Source of the DNA: Blastobasis lacticolella
Taxonomy: Eukaryota > Arthropoda > Insecta > Lepidoptera > Blastobasidae
Direction of reading: 5' to 3'
NCBI GenBank assembly: GCA_905147135.1
Contig: LR990052.1
Span: 379,501 to 443,500, forward strand
Length of the DNA stretch: 64,000 nt
Shown: piece by piece, positions 44,563 to 54,564 of the stretch
How the letters are laid out: each line of letters opens with the position of its first letter
Position numbering within the stretch: the stretch's first letter is position 1
Notes under the pieces: model-generated
What the model was told of the DNA's origin: nothing
The model's database searches: none
The model's input: only the letters and a program-made list of their open reading frames with translations
Position numbers and translations under genes: made by a program

Positions 44563-45555
44563 GTAAATGTAAATGGCGAGTTATCTGCGGGTGGGAAAGT
44601 GAGCATTGGAGTGCCACAAGGATCTATATTGGGACCGTTTCTCTTTCTTGTATATATAAATGACCTTCCATACACGGTGCAGAATATTGCTGGTATAGTC
44701 TTGTTTGCTGACGACACTTCACTGATATTTAAAATTAATAGGAAAGTTAATAATATAGACGAAGTAAACTGTGTTCTTCAGAATGTGCTTCATTGGTTTA
44801 CGATTAATAACTTAGTCTTAAACTCTAAAAAAACAAAATGCGTTCATTTTTGCCTCCCTAATGTACAAAGTAATCAATGTAATGTTATATTAGATAAAAC
44901 GCAACTTGAGTTGGTAGAGAAAACTACTTTCTCAGGCGTTAATATAGATTCAAAAATTCAATGGGGCTCACATATTGAATCATTGGCTAGTAGGTTAAGT
45001 TCGGCTGCATTTGCCGTGTGGCGAATAAGGAGGCTAACGGATGTGAATACAGCTAGATTAGTTTATTATAGTTATTTTCATAGTATTATGTCATACGGCA
45101 TTATACTATGGGGCAAGTGTGCTGATAGTGACATCATTTTCAAACTACAAAAGCGAGCTGTAAGAGCAATATATGGATTACGTCGACGTGATTCGCTCAA
45201 AGAATTGTTTAAAGAAATTGATGTATTGACTTTCTCAAGTCAATATATATTTGATAATATTATGTATGTTAGAAAGCATATTACCCAATTTGCTAAAAAT
45301 ACTGATATTCATAATGTCAATTTAAGAAACAAAAATAAACTGGTAACACCGTTGTTCAGACTAAGTAAAGTAAATTCATCTTTCATGGGTAATTGTATAA
45401 GATTTTATAATCATATTCCTGAATGTATTATTAATTTGCCTGAATTACAATTTAAAGATAAGGTGAAAACAACTTTAATGAAAAAAGCCTTTTATAAAAT
45501 TGATGAATATATCAATGACAAAAATGTATGGTGTACTACTAGCTCTTCGAAATAG
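44563..45555 (+). pseudogene. Non-LTR retrotransposon reverse transcriptase, C-terminal half
   Basis: An open frame of ~330 codons. Upstream stops lie at 44557-44562, and family-like sequence starts at VNVNGELSAGGKVSIGVP. Motifs in order: GVPQGSILGPFLFLVYINDL, then LFADDTSLIF (the catalytic F/YADD box), then LNSKKTK. A thumb/C-terminal region follows (LASRLSSAAFAVWRIRR, YYSYFHSIMSYGIILWG, LQKRAVRAIYGLRRRDS). It ends at TAG with no internal stop. The endonuclease and the first reverse transcriptase blocks (including the first catalytic Asp) are missing, so it is a 5'-truncated insertion. GVPQGS, FADD and SYGIILWG fit the jockey/CR1-like part of the LINE tree. The clade is not certain. The intact frame suggests a young copy. 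Confidence 0.85.
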
Positions 45556-46009
45556 GAAGTTATTTATAAATTTACAATTTTGTTAATTGGGTGAGGATGA
45601 TTTGATGTGTAATAGTCATTGAATAACAAATATTTTTTTAATGTGTACGACATTGGCAGCGCATGCTCACTTAAAAGTCTGCCTGGTGGTGGCGTGGGGG
45701 TCGGGTCGTTCTCTTCTCTCAAATATGGTTGAATTGGACGATGGCTGGGCCCTGCGTCATGCTCGTGAACGGGTGCTGCCTTGGTGGACTGGCCTGCTTT
45801 TGCTGTGCCATTTTTTATGTTTTTGAATTTATTTTTATCTTTTAGTTATCTTGCCGATTTGTAGAGGTTCACATCACATTCCAATCAAGACAGGCTCACT
45901 CAAATTAAATTGACAAATGTATCAATCCAATGTAATCATATTTAAATGTACCTGTGGGTTTCTTGCCGTTTCTTTTTCCCATAGATGGTCATTTTCCTAA
46001 CTGAAGCGG
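45556..46009. other. Probable 3' flank of the truncated LINE, then unassigned
   Basis: AT-rich directly after the stop. I could not fix the 3' end or a target duplication. Confidence 0.4.
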
Positions 46010-46357
46010 CATACTGACAGACAGACGACATTCTTTTTACTTATTTGTTCCGAGCTCAGGGGGCGACGCGGATAGGCCGGCTGGTGCGTGCGGGTGTGAG
46101 CGCCGGCGGGCTGGCTGGGGCCGGGCGCGCGCCGTACATGATTCGCCTAGGCGGTTATGTGCGTGGCGCGTATCGGTGCCCGGTGTCTCGCCGGAGTAAG
46201 CCCTCGTACGCGCTGATCGGTCTGCATGCGTCGCCCCCTACCTGGATGAGCTCGCTTAACTTCCCTTTGTTTTCCGTTAGATTTTTGACTTTTGAAAAGA
46301 GATTAATTAACGTAATCCTAATTCAATAAATACTTTTTCATTTCATTTTCATTTCAT
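46010..46357 (+). repeat. LINE-like 3' fragment ending in (TTTCA)n
   Basis: 'gacagacagacgacat' and 'ttgttccgagctcagggggc' match 14.1 kb. 'ttttccgttagattttt', 'ttgaaaagagattaattaa' and 'ttcaataaatactttttca' match 58.2 kb, where the tail is also CATTTT repeats. The shared ends define one family. A 94-codon Gly/Arg-rich frame crosses it but I cannot name it. Confidence 0.65.
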
Positions 46358-46734
46358 AAACTATAGGATAACCAGACATTATGCCGTAAAAATGGCACAA
46401 TATCTGGCAACAGACAAGAGTGGTATCACTGCGCTAGATAGTCATATCCTGACTTGTGCAGTGAGTAGGCATCCTTTCTGGCGTCTACCGCGAAATTAGC
46501 GGATAGAGCGACAGAAAGGGATACAAGATACATAAATAAATAAGGAAAAAAGAGATAAAATAATTTTTAATAAATTTTGGATATGGCAAAGGGACATGCT
46601 CGGCAGCCTTAAAAAAAGAGAAAAAGAAATAAATGGAACGTTCTAAAAATTGCAACGTTACAATTCTGAGCATTATTTATGTACCTAAGTGGTAAAACAC
46701 TATAAAAATTACTTGAAAACTCGATGTTTACGAG

Positions 46735-47060
46735 AGGTACACAGCGGGGTATCCCGTTCGAATTGGAGCCGCCCGACTGGGGAAGTACCTCCACCTTACA
46801 GAATACCGCAGCTAACCAATACTCTTTTAAATAGTATTGTGTTTCTGCCGGTGAGTAAGGTCTCCAGTGCTCTATGGGGTGGGAATATGGGGAACCATTG
46901 TTTTGTTCGTGGAGGGCCATTTGCCTTTTTGCTGCCAGATCAACGTGTTATAGAGGTGGGCAACGCATTGGCAATGCTCTTGGTGTTGCTAATGTCTATA
47001 GGCAGTGGTGACCACTTACCATCAGGTGGCCCGTTTGCCTACCGCATGATAGTTTTCTAA
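46735..47060 (+). repeat. Lepidopteran LINE/SINE 3' fragment
   Basis: 'gaagtacctccaccttacag', 'aataccgcagctaacc', 'ttctgccggtgagtaaggtc', 'gttgctaatgtctataggca' and 'gtgaccacttaccatcaggt' appear in the order of a very common lepidopteran repeat. About 330 bp. Confidence 0.78.
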
Positions 47061-48530
47061 GATATGGAACACTTTACACGTTGACACAATAGTCCTTAAA
47101 CCGAAGACGTATGAAAAACAGATGTAGAAAGGCGTAGAAGCGTGTAGGGTCTAAGTTATGTCCTAGTATTAGTCTCGTGCGGTCCCGTCGGAGGCGCGGG
47201 CGGCGTGATAATGCCCGCAATAAAACATACCTGCCAGCGGTCCGCACACCGATAAAACCCCGCAACGCAAACTCACAATAGTAAATAGTAGCCAGCACCA
47301 GATTCCGGGCCGTTTCGTCCCAAAAATATGCCCGCACCGTTTGCCGCACCGCGATAACGCAGCCCGAATTTAGGATATTTACCACTCTCGACACAATTTT
47401 TTTTTCACAGATACACAACCAGCCATAAAAATCAAGCACGATTTAGTATCATAAACACTACAAGTGAGATTTATTGCGCAGATTCCACTAAATGGGTCCG
47501 TAAAAAAGCAAAGTGCCTAGATGTCCTCCGAAAGCCCGTTATAAAATGTGCCCTTGTTACTGATATTCGGGCGCGGGCCTCGGCGCGCTTGAAATCTGAA
47601 CTCCGTCGCGCAACAAATTACGTTCATTCTTTATTTAAATTTCGAGCCTCCCGTGCCCCCGCCCCGCGCTGCTCATTCCGCGGATTCCTTCCCAAAATTG
47701 ACCTCTTTTTTAAGCTTTAAAGGAGAAAATTGAATTGAGCAATCTTAACGAGAGCTGTGAAAGGGGTGAAATTAAAAGTTACGTCTAGTCTTTTTTGTTG
47801 TACGCCGAAGCCCAAATGAAGGGTTTCAATTATTTTTTCTAGTAGCAGTTTTTGGGCCTGGACTACAAAGTATCTAAGATTAAACTATTCGGAAAACACA
47901 CTCGCAAACAATACGCCATTCCATTCCGAACCAAATCTGTCTAATGATCGTAAGCTCCAGGTAAATTTCAGAGCTATAATCTCACTATGCTCTAAATTAA
48001 TAAGCTGTAATATTAGCGTAACCCAGTTGCAGCGGTGCCGAAGCATAAAGCAGCTGTGTACTCGTATGCGCCGGCGCGTAATTCCATCATTATCGAATGG
48101 CGCAGTTCAGACTTGGCTTAATTAATAAATCCGTGCCTCACACGTGTACCGGCATTAATGCACCACACTAATGGCACCCGGCGAACGTAGCGATTTGTCA
48201 CAATACAATTAAAATTGGATTTCTGTTTCAATAATTGTCAGTAAATATTCATGCCGCGTAGCGCTGCTGCAAACAGCGGGATAAACAGTAAACACAGTCC
48301 AGTGATTGCGCAGGCGGCACGGGTGGGGTTGAAGCACCATCCGAACAAACACATTTCAATAAACGTCCAGTTTTATCCGAATGAATGATGATGGTTCAGG
48401 AGTTGATGGGTAATGAAAGGCTTTGGCTTCGTTTGCCGATGCAGTTAAAGCGTAAATGCAACCGTTTATAAATAAGAGAGGTTTAAGAGGGCCCGCTGGC
48501 CTGTTTGCCAACCGTATGGTGGTATGGTAA
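47061..48530. other. Low-repeat stretch, part CpG-rich
   Basis: CpG-rich at 47170-47350 and 47560-47690. The 121-codon minus-strand frame at 47074-47439 is not recognised and lies in GC-rich DNA where long frames arise by chance. Confidence 0.4.
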
Positions 48531-48534
48531 CATA

Positions 48535-48681
48535 AAACGGCCGTGTGGTGTCCGGCAGAGTAGAATAGCACCAGCCCCTTACCTTCGTGGGTGTCGTACA
48601 AGGTGACTAATGTTTTCGAGGCAAAAGATCTAAGCGCCTCCGTAGACTGGAAAATGGGCAGCAGCATTTTCCATTATAATA
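48535..48681 (+). repeat. GTGTCCGGCAGAG family, left part (split by a LINE)
   Basis: 'cgtgtggtgtccggcagagt', 'gtgggtgtcgtacaagg', 'cctccgtagactggaaaatg', 'gcagcattttccatt'. The rest of the element lies 1.9 kb to the right, after the inserted gag-only LINE. Confidence 0.78.
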
Positions 48682-50590
48682 ATAATAAAAAGTTTATTAA
48701 ATCTTGTGGAATACATTTCAATTTTAGAGTTAAAAAACACGTAAAAGGTAAAAATAAAAATATTTTTTGCCTGAGCTAGGATAATATGATACCCTGTGTT
48801 TCAGGCATGAAATTACAGATCTTAAATTAACAAAGGATGGTTTTCTATACATATTAAAATAATCACTAGCAAAATATGACGAAGTACACATGTATTATAT
48901 CATAAATTAACTTAGAAACTAAAAGTAAGTAGGTAATATATTCATTATAGAAGATATTCGCGTCAGCAAAAAGATTCTATACTGGCAAACAATATGTTCG
49001 TTATGTGCATGTTTGCACTTTAGGTATCTTATGATTAGAGGTTAGTGGGACAGCGCGCGGTTATTGCGGGGCTAGTAACAAATATAGGAACTATCTACCT
49101 ATAACATAATGTAAATTAAAAATAACATATTAACGTTAAAACTAATATCTATCAATGCTTATCATTTTTTGGCGCCCTCATAATCTATTGTATTTATATA
49201 TCTCTTCTCGGCCATTATCTTAGCGGGGCACTCAGTGGCACCCGTATTATGGTTGCTCGGCTTTTTGAAGCGCGAGCACGTTGCGCATTTTGGAGGCTCC
49301 GCTTTCTTTGTGCATTCGTTTTGTGAGTGACCTAGATCACCGCAATGGCCGCACGTGATGTCTATCTGACGACAAGTCTTAGCTGCGTGCCCATACTGCT
49401 GACACTTATAACACCTGGTGACAAGAGTGAAGTCTCTGACAGGGCAGGAAGACCAGTTCACGAATACTCTATCTTGAGTTATAAGCGCCTTACGTATAAG
49501 AGCAGGTACTTCTATTATGTAATTGCAGGTCTCAGCATCCTTTTTTCCCGACTTATGGCTTAACTTAACGGATGTTAAAAAGGTCTCAAGTGTCATATCA
49601 ATCTTTTCAGCCAGGTTTTGATGAAAGATGCATTTGATGACTTCGGGCTCTTGCATCGCCACGGGTACTCCGATAACTACAATTCTCGGCTTGCGTTTGT
49701 TGGGTTCATCTACAGTGAGACCAGAGGATGTCAGCTGGATGGACTGTTTTGGCTTCTCAACGTCGCTTTTGTTGTCAGTGCTGATTATGACCCCACCATT
49801 CTTCGTCTTACGTAAACCTCTCACGTGTAGTTTCATTTCTTCCGGACGTATGAGTTTTTGGACAAGTGATTTGGTTTCTGCGCTGGACTGCTGTTTGTTG
49901 TCTGGATAAATGGCAATAGCACTCACGTTAGTGGGCTTGATAAAGTCATTTTCCCTTTTTTTAACCATATCAGCGAAGGATGCCCTACCTGTAGGCTGTG
50001 AGAACTCCCCAATGCTGTGCTTTAGCTCTTGAAGTTGCTGTGATAGGTCGAGTTTATCTTGTAAAGTTTCAAGTCTAAGATGCACTTGAGCTGCATTTTT
50101 CTTAAGAGCTTGGTACTGTACAGCCATTTGCGAAGTCCCACTACCAATCTTCCTGCACAAGTTGTTTATTCTCAGCTTCTGGTCAGTATTTAGCTTCCCT
50201 TCAGCTGATATAGCGCAAACTTCGTTCAGGTACTGTTCAATCGACTGCATCCAGTGTTGTATCTCAGGCGTCGACACAATTTCACACGTTTCCTCCACGG
50301 CACGTTGTGGAGTGCAGGGCACAGGACGGAGACGAGGAGGGCTGCGCCCCATTAAACGTTCCATTTTGTTTTAATAAATAGCACGAAATGTTATTTTGAA
50401 TAAAAGAAAAACTGCATTATAATATTCACAAATTGTCACAAATAATTTAGTTTGGCACTTTATTACTGAGTACGATCAAAAAAAAAACGAGGTCACGATT
50501 CCGCAAGCGATTACTTAATTAAATATTAGACACGTCCGAACCGAACGGTGCCATCGGTAGGTAGGTAGGTCGCAGTATTATAATTGTTAT
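48682..50590 (-). mobile_element. ORF1-only non-LTR retrotransposon ('half-LINE')
   Basis: The insertion is flanked by 9-bp ATTATAATA duplications (48673-48681 and 50591-50599) and splits an older repeat. On the minus strand it has a short 5' leader, an intact 400-codon gag-like ORF1, ~480 bp with no reverse transcriptase sequence, and a 3' end with AATAAA followed by (TAT)n-like sequence. The 5' junction holds a hairpin (CGCAGTATTATAAT / ATTATAATACTGCG). ORF2 is absent, so it must have moved with enzymes supplied in trans or lost ORF2 in one step. Confidence 0.8.
49162..50364 (-). CDS. LINE ORF1 / gag-like RNA-binding protein, three CCHC zinc knuckles
   Basis: Intact 400-residue frame with ATG in a good context (AAACAAAATGG). 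N-terminal ~35 residues are Arg/Pro-rich. Residues ~60-120 look helical, with Leu/Gln heptads likely to form a coiled coil. Residues ~177-196 (KLHVRGLRKTKNGGVIISTD) and ~224-233 (RKPRIVVIGV) match the central RNA-binding region of R1-type ORF1 proteins. Zinc knuckles are C318-C321-H326-C331, C338-C341-H346-C351 and a wider C360-C363-H372-C379, the R1-clade arrangement. Such proteins coat LINE RNA and carry it to the nucleus. No endonuclease or reverse transcriptase follows. No stop or frameshift is present, so the copy is young or kept by selection. Confidence 0.85.
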   Translation of the reverse strand: MERLMGRSPPRLRPVPCTPQRAVEETCEIVSTPEIQHWMQSIEQYLNEVCAISAEGKLNTDQKLRINNLCRKIGSGTSQMAVQYQALKKNAAQVHLRLETLQDKLDLSQQLQELKHSIGEFSQPTGRASFADMVKKRENDFIKPTNVSAIAIYPDNKQQSSAETKSLVQKLIRPEEMKLHVRGLRKTKNGGVIISTDNKSDVEKPKQSIQLTSSGLTVDEPNKRKPRIVVIGVPVAMQEPEVIKCIFHQNLAEKIDMTLETFLTSVKLSHKSGKKDAETCNYIIEVPALIRKALITQDRVFVNWSSCPVRDFTLVTRCYKCQQYGHAAKTCRQIDITCGHCGDLGHSQNECTKKAEPPKCATCSRFKKPSNHNTGATECPAKIMAEKRYINTIDYEGAKK

Positions 50591-50598
50591 ATTATAAT

Positions 50599-50715
50599 AC
50601 TGCGATCTCCAACCCGCCTGCCAAGCGTGGAGATTATGGCAATAACCTCCCTTTTTGTGGGAGAGGCCCTAAGTCATGCAGTGGACTGTTATGGGCTGTG
50701 ATGATGATGAAGTCA
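50599..50715 (+). repeat. GTGTCCGGCAGAG family, right part
   Basis: 'ctgcgatctccaacccgcct', 'gccaagcgtggagattatgg', 'cagtggactgttatgggctg' and the terminal 'tgatgatgatgaa' complete the element interrupted at 48681. Confidence 0.78.
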
Positions 50716-52035
50716 TAAAATAATCTTAAATATACATTGCTTCATTTCGTCTGTTGAAGATAAAAATTGTATCAAAACAAAACAAGAGTCATCATTTAAA
50801 AATAGCACTATCTTCCAAGTTATCTACTTGATTGTTTGTCCAAAATGTAATCTAAATCCAATTCACTATCAAGAACTATTTATTTGCAGAACTGGAAATA
50901 CGCCTCATTTCTTTCTTATTACGCCTTGCTCTTGTTTTTTTCAACGGGATATTCTTGGTCTAGATTCTAAGTCGGGACACAGAAACTCATAATGTGTATG
51001 CTCCCCTGTTTCTTCAACCACAATCCAGGAATCCATATCCACTTATATTACATCCACCCTGTTTTACATACGATACGATGAAAACTATGCACGAAAATTT
51101 AATTAATGAACCGCTTACACCCTCGCTATCCCATCCCAGCGCCACAATAGAATTCGGGAGATGTCTCCTCACATTCGGGGGTTCAATAGTGTTCCGGAGA
51201 ACAATTTAGCTGACAATAAAACCGCTATAAAGCATCGGCCGCGGCTGTTGAGGCCGTAACCCGACAGATGGCGCGCTAACGACCTACCCGCACTAAATCT
51301 TAATGATGGGGCCTCCATGGGACACAGAGCCCAGCACTCTCTATATTCATAGCGTCACTAAAATTTTAAGGATGAAGGGGCGGGCTCTTGGACCTTATCT
51401 CACCTTCGCAGATAGAATTAGGTACGTGACGCCCATACCAGTGACCGCGGGTCAGACGGATAACGGCCGAACAATAAACTGGTAGCTCTAATATTATGTG
51501 AAACGGGGTAGCGATTTTCCATCACCCCGAACACAATGATGTCAGAAAAATACATGCGGCGTTGTAATAAAATCATATAACCGTGTATCTAAATACTTGT
51601 AAGCCTTTGATGGAAGATCGATAGCGCGATGTAGAAACGAAAAATTACCACCATCTAGTGGTGGAGAAGACAACTAAATCATTCTAAGTACCTGAGAATC
51701 GTTAAGACCGATATTAACTGAGCCTCGTAAACAAGCTCACCCTGCTGAAGCCACGCGAAAGAAAACTCATCGAACTAATCCCGTGAACGGTTGGCAACCA
51801 TCAGGATTATAGTGATTAATAGTTTATGGCATTATTTATTGTTCGCAGGTCCGCAGCCGAGCACGCGTCGACGTTAACTGCAGCGATAAAAAGGATTTCA
51901 ATATCCTGGTGAAATATTGCTGGTGAGTACTTACCTATATACTTAAATGTTTTATAGCTGACTGTGGTCAAATCTAGTAGTCGGGAACCTCTGACTTTGC
52001 GAAAAACTGGTCAATTTGTTCTATGCATCATTGAC
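50716..52035. other. Unassigned stretch
   Basis: No gene or named repeat recognised. Confidence 0.45.
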
Positions 52036-52044
52036 CCACGAAAA

Positions 52045-52175
52045 ATATACCTTGGAGTCTTCACGTCAAGAGTGAATAGTCTAGACTATTTCTAGACTAC
52101 CTGCCTAGGCAGGCATGCTACATATTTGACCTCACAGTAGTTTGCTATCAGATGAGTTGAGGTCAAACGCAAGCA
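52045..52175 (+). pseudogene. LINE ORF2 C-terminus remnant
   Basis: 'ttcacgtcaagagtgaatag' (FTSRVNS), 'ggcaggcatgctacata' and 'gatgagttgaggtcaaacgc' match the 15.8-kb fragment in order. Confidence 0.6.
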
Positions 52176-53390
52176 TATTGTACTTAAAATGCCCTACAAA
52201 AATGCCCTACAATATTGCCCCAAAAACGTATTAAACCTTAAATTTTTGAGTTTTGAGTCGCCCCAGAGGCTTGTGGCGTGGCATTTGAAGACTCCTGTAA
52301 ATAAATAGTAATGACATAACGTGTGTACTTGTAGCGATAAGGCCGCCTTTGCTCAACATTTTAACTGTACTGTATTATGTTTTTGTAAGAACAATATAAT
52401 GTTTATCTATCTTCTAAAGTCAAAGCAACGACTTTGGCCTGTAATTACGTAAATTCACAGGGTAAATCACAAAGTGAGTTCCAGTGGGTTCGGAATCATC
52501 GTTGACAAGACAGACGAAACAGCTCAAAGCTACAAAGAGATTCTCCGAAATCCTGCAACAAAACGCGCAAAACTTTGCCCTAACTTCCCTGGGTTTCAAG
52601 TGGCGAGCAAGTTCGCCCCGGCCATGAATCACGTTGTGTGATACGCTATCTTTACAGCGCGGAAATGTTGTTCTTGGACAGTTGCGGGAATCGTTACGGC
52701 GAAACTGCTTTGAATAAATATTTGCTTTTATTGTTTCATGCTCGTATGTGCAGAGCTGAAAGTGATGTTTGTATTAAAAATTGTTGATTTAATATGAGAT
52801 ACGAAGATTGCAAGTAAACAGATAAAGTGTAAATTGACTTGACGCGGAGTACGGTGAACCTGGTATGATAAAACGCTAACGTCGGATAAGGAAGTCGGCG
52901 TATAAATTCAGAATTTTGCAGAATTTTTCTTTAGAATAAATAAATTACGAAGTAGGTCCGAACATTTACCCTTAAATTATAAATTAAAGGCAATATTTTA
53001 TCAATAAACATTTAACTTCCTACAACTTATTATTTATTTACTTCAAATCAGTGTATTTTTTTATCTCACATCTCTCTGAAATTGAAGTAGTAAATCTTAC
53101 AAAGCCAACCAAGAAATCTATAGCAGAACCAAGGTCACCCCAATACCTTTTGGAATCGACAAACTGAAATGAACTGAGAAAATGTTCGCCTAGAATAGGT
53201 GATGGATGGGACGGCCTTGTAAAGTTCGTAGGGAGTTATAGATTTATGAGGCTTGAATAGTGTAATCCTTCTAATATCATAAAAGCGAAAGTTTCTAAGG
53301 GCGCTTACGCTCGAATCCAAGAAAATGTAGGAAAGTATTACCTACAGTACTATTTTTATGACAGGTTGCAGGCGTCCGAGTTCTGACAGC
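52176..53390. other. Unassigned AT-rich stretch
   Basis: Nothing recognised. Confidence 0.45.
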
Positions 53391-53394
53391 CCTT

Positions 53395-53495
53395 TCTTTT
53401 ACGTTATACGGCAGACAAACAGGCAAGCGGGCCACCTGATAAAAAGTGGTCACCGCCACATCATCACCGGACATCAGCAACGCTAGGGGAGAAGT
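53395..53495 (-). repeat. Lepidopteran LINE 3' UTR fragment
   Basis: 'ggcagacaaacaggcaagcg', 'ggccacctgataaaaagtgg' and 'tcaccgcc' are the reverse of the 3' UTR seen at 40.6 and 47.0 kb. Confidence 0.65.
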
Positions 53496-54120
53496 AGGCA
53501 GAGACCTAGCAGAGACCATGCCGTTCCATTGTAATGTTTTATTCATTATCCGTTACACTGTGTGCGAAAATTCACATACGTAGCTTGACTTCTAGCCACT
53601 TCATATTTTTTATTCTACAGAGTGACAAACAAACAAACAGCCATGGGTGTAGGACACGGGTGCGAATGCCGATGCCGTCAGAGCTACGTAGGACCTGGTT
53701 CCCAAATCTTGAACCGCTCACTTCGAATCGAACGGTTCACAATTATCCTGCGTTGGATGAAATATTCAATATTTTGTTGCACGACGCTGCTTTTCCCTTT
53801 TTGTTAACAATTCACTTTCGCTGTGTTATGCAGAAATATTGACGATTATTCCATTCAAAGTGAGCGATTCAAAAATAGGTCCTCTAAGTTAGAGCGGTAT
53901 TCACCTGCCGTGCACGCGAATCGTCAAGCGTAACTCTTGCGGAAATCAAAACTAACTTGTAGCGTGGAGTTTGATAAGTTAGCTATCTGTGCCTTTGCTG
54001 TGCTTTTCCTTCTTCTTATAGTATAGCAAACTTTTTCAAACATATATAAGTAGAGAGAGTAGCGAGGTTGACCAAGGTCTTCAGCTGGGGCCCGGAGACT
54101 GGTTGAAGGTTTCATGACTG
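53496..54120. other. Unassigned stretch
   Basis: Two overlapping frames at 53.5-53.8 kb, not recognised. Confidence 0.4.
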
Positions 54121-54124
54121 TATT

Positions 54125-54564
54125 TCCTACTAATATTATAAATGCCGCGTGGTGTCCGGCAGAGTAGAATGTCACCAGCCTGTTAAATTTGTGGGTGTCG
54201 TACAAGGCGACTAAAGTTTTTCGGAGCAAAAGATTTAGAGTCTCCGGAGACTGGAAAGTGGGCAGCAGCGTTTTCCATAGTTGAAATTGGCAATAATCTC
54301 CCCTTTCGTGAGAGAGGCCGTAAGTCATGCAGTGGAAAGTTATGTGCTGTGATTATGATTATGATGATGAATCGAAAGTTTGTTACTCCTTCACGCGAAA
54401 TTTCTGAACAGATTTTAATGAAATTTGGCAGCTATATAGCTTATAGCCCAGAATAGCACATATGCTATTATTTACCCAGAAATTCAATTTGGTTCTTGCG
54501 ATAACGGTTCTGGAACGTTGTAACTAAATTTTACGCGGACAAAGTCGCGGGCAAAAGCTAGATT
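54125..54564 (+). mobile_element. Helitron-like non-autonomous element with nested insertion
   Basis: Starts TCCTACTAATATTATAAATG and, after an inserted repeat, resumes 'gaaagtttgttactccttca', 'gaaatttggcagctatatag', 'acgcggacaaagtcgcggg' and ends CTAG. This is the layout of a very common insect Helitron-type element (TC start, CTAG end, no inverted ends or duplication). Flanking bases are T and A rather than the usual A and T, so the junctions have decayed. Confidence 0.7.
54145..54372 (+). repeat. GTGTCCGGCAGAG family copy inside the Helitron-like element
   Basis: The fullest copy: 'cgcgtggtgtccggcagagt' to 'gtgattatgattatgatgat'. A central deletion removes the 'ctgcgatctccaacc' block. It interrupts the Helitron-like sequence between AATGC and GAAAGT, so it is the younger insertion. 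Confidence 0.75.

Noticed and set aside
47074..47439. 121-codon minus-strand open frame
   Set aside because: No family resemblance; lies in GC-rich DNA where stops are rare, with no start or splice support.
48682..49161. A decayed ORF2 downstream of the gag-like ORF1
   Set aside because: Minus-strand frames contain no endonuclease or reverse transcriptase motif; the stretch reads as an AT-rich 3' UTR.
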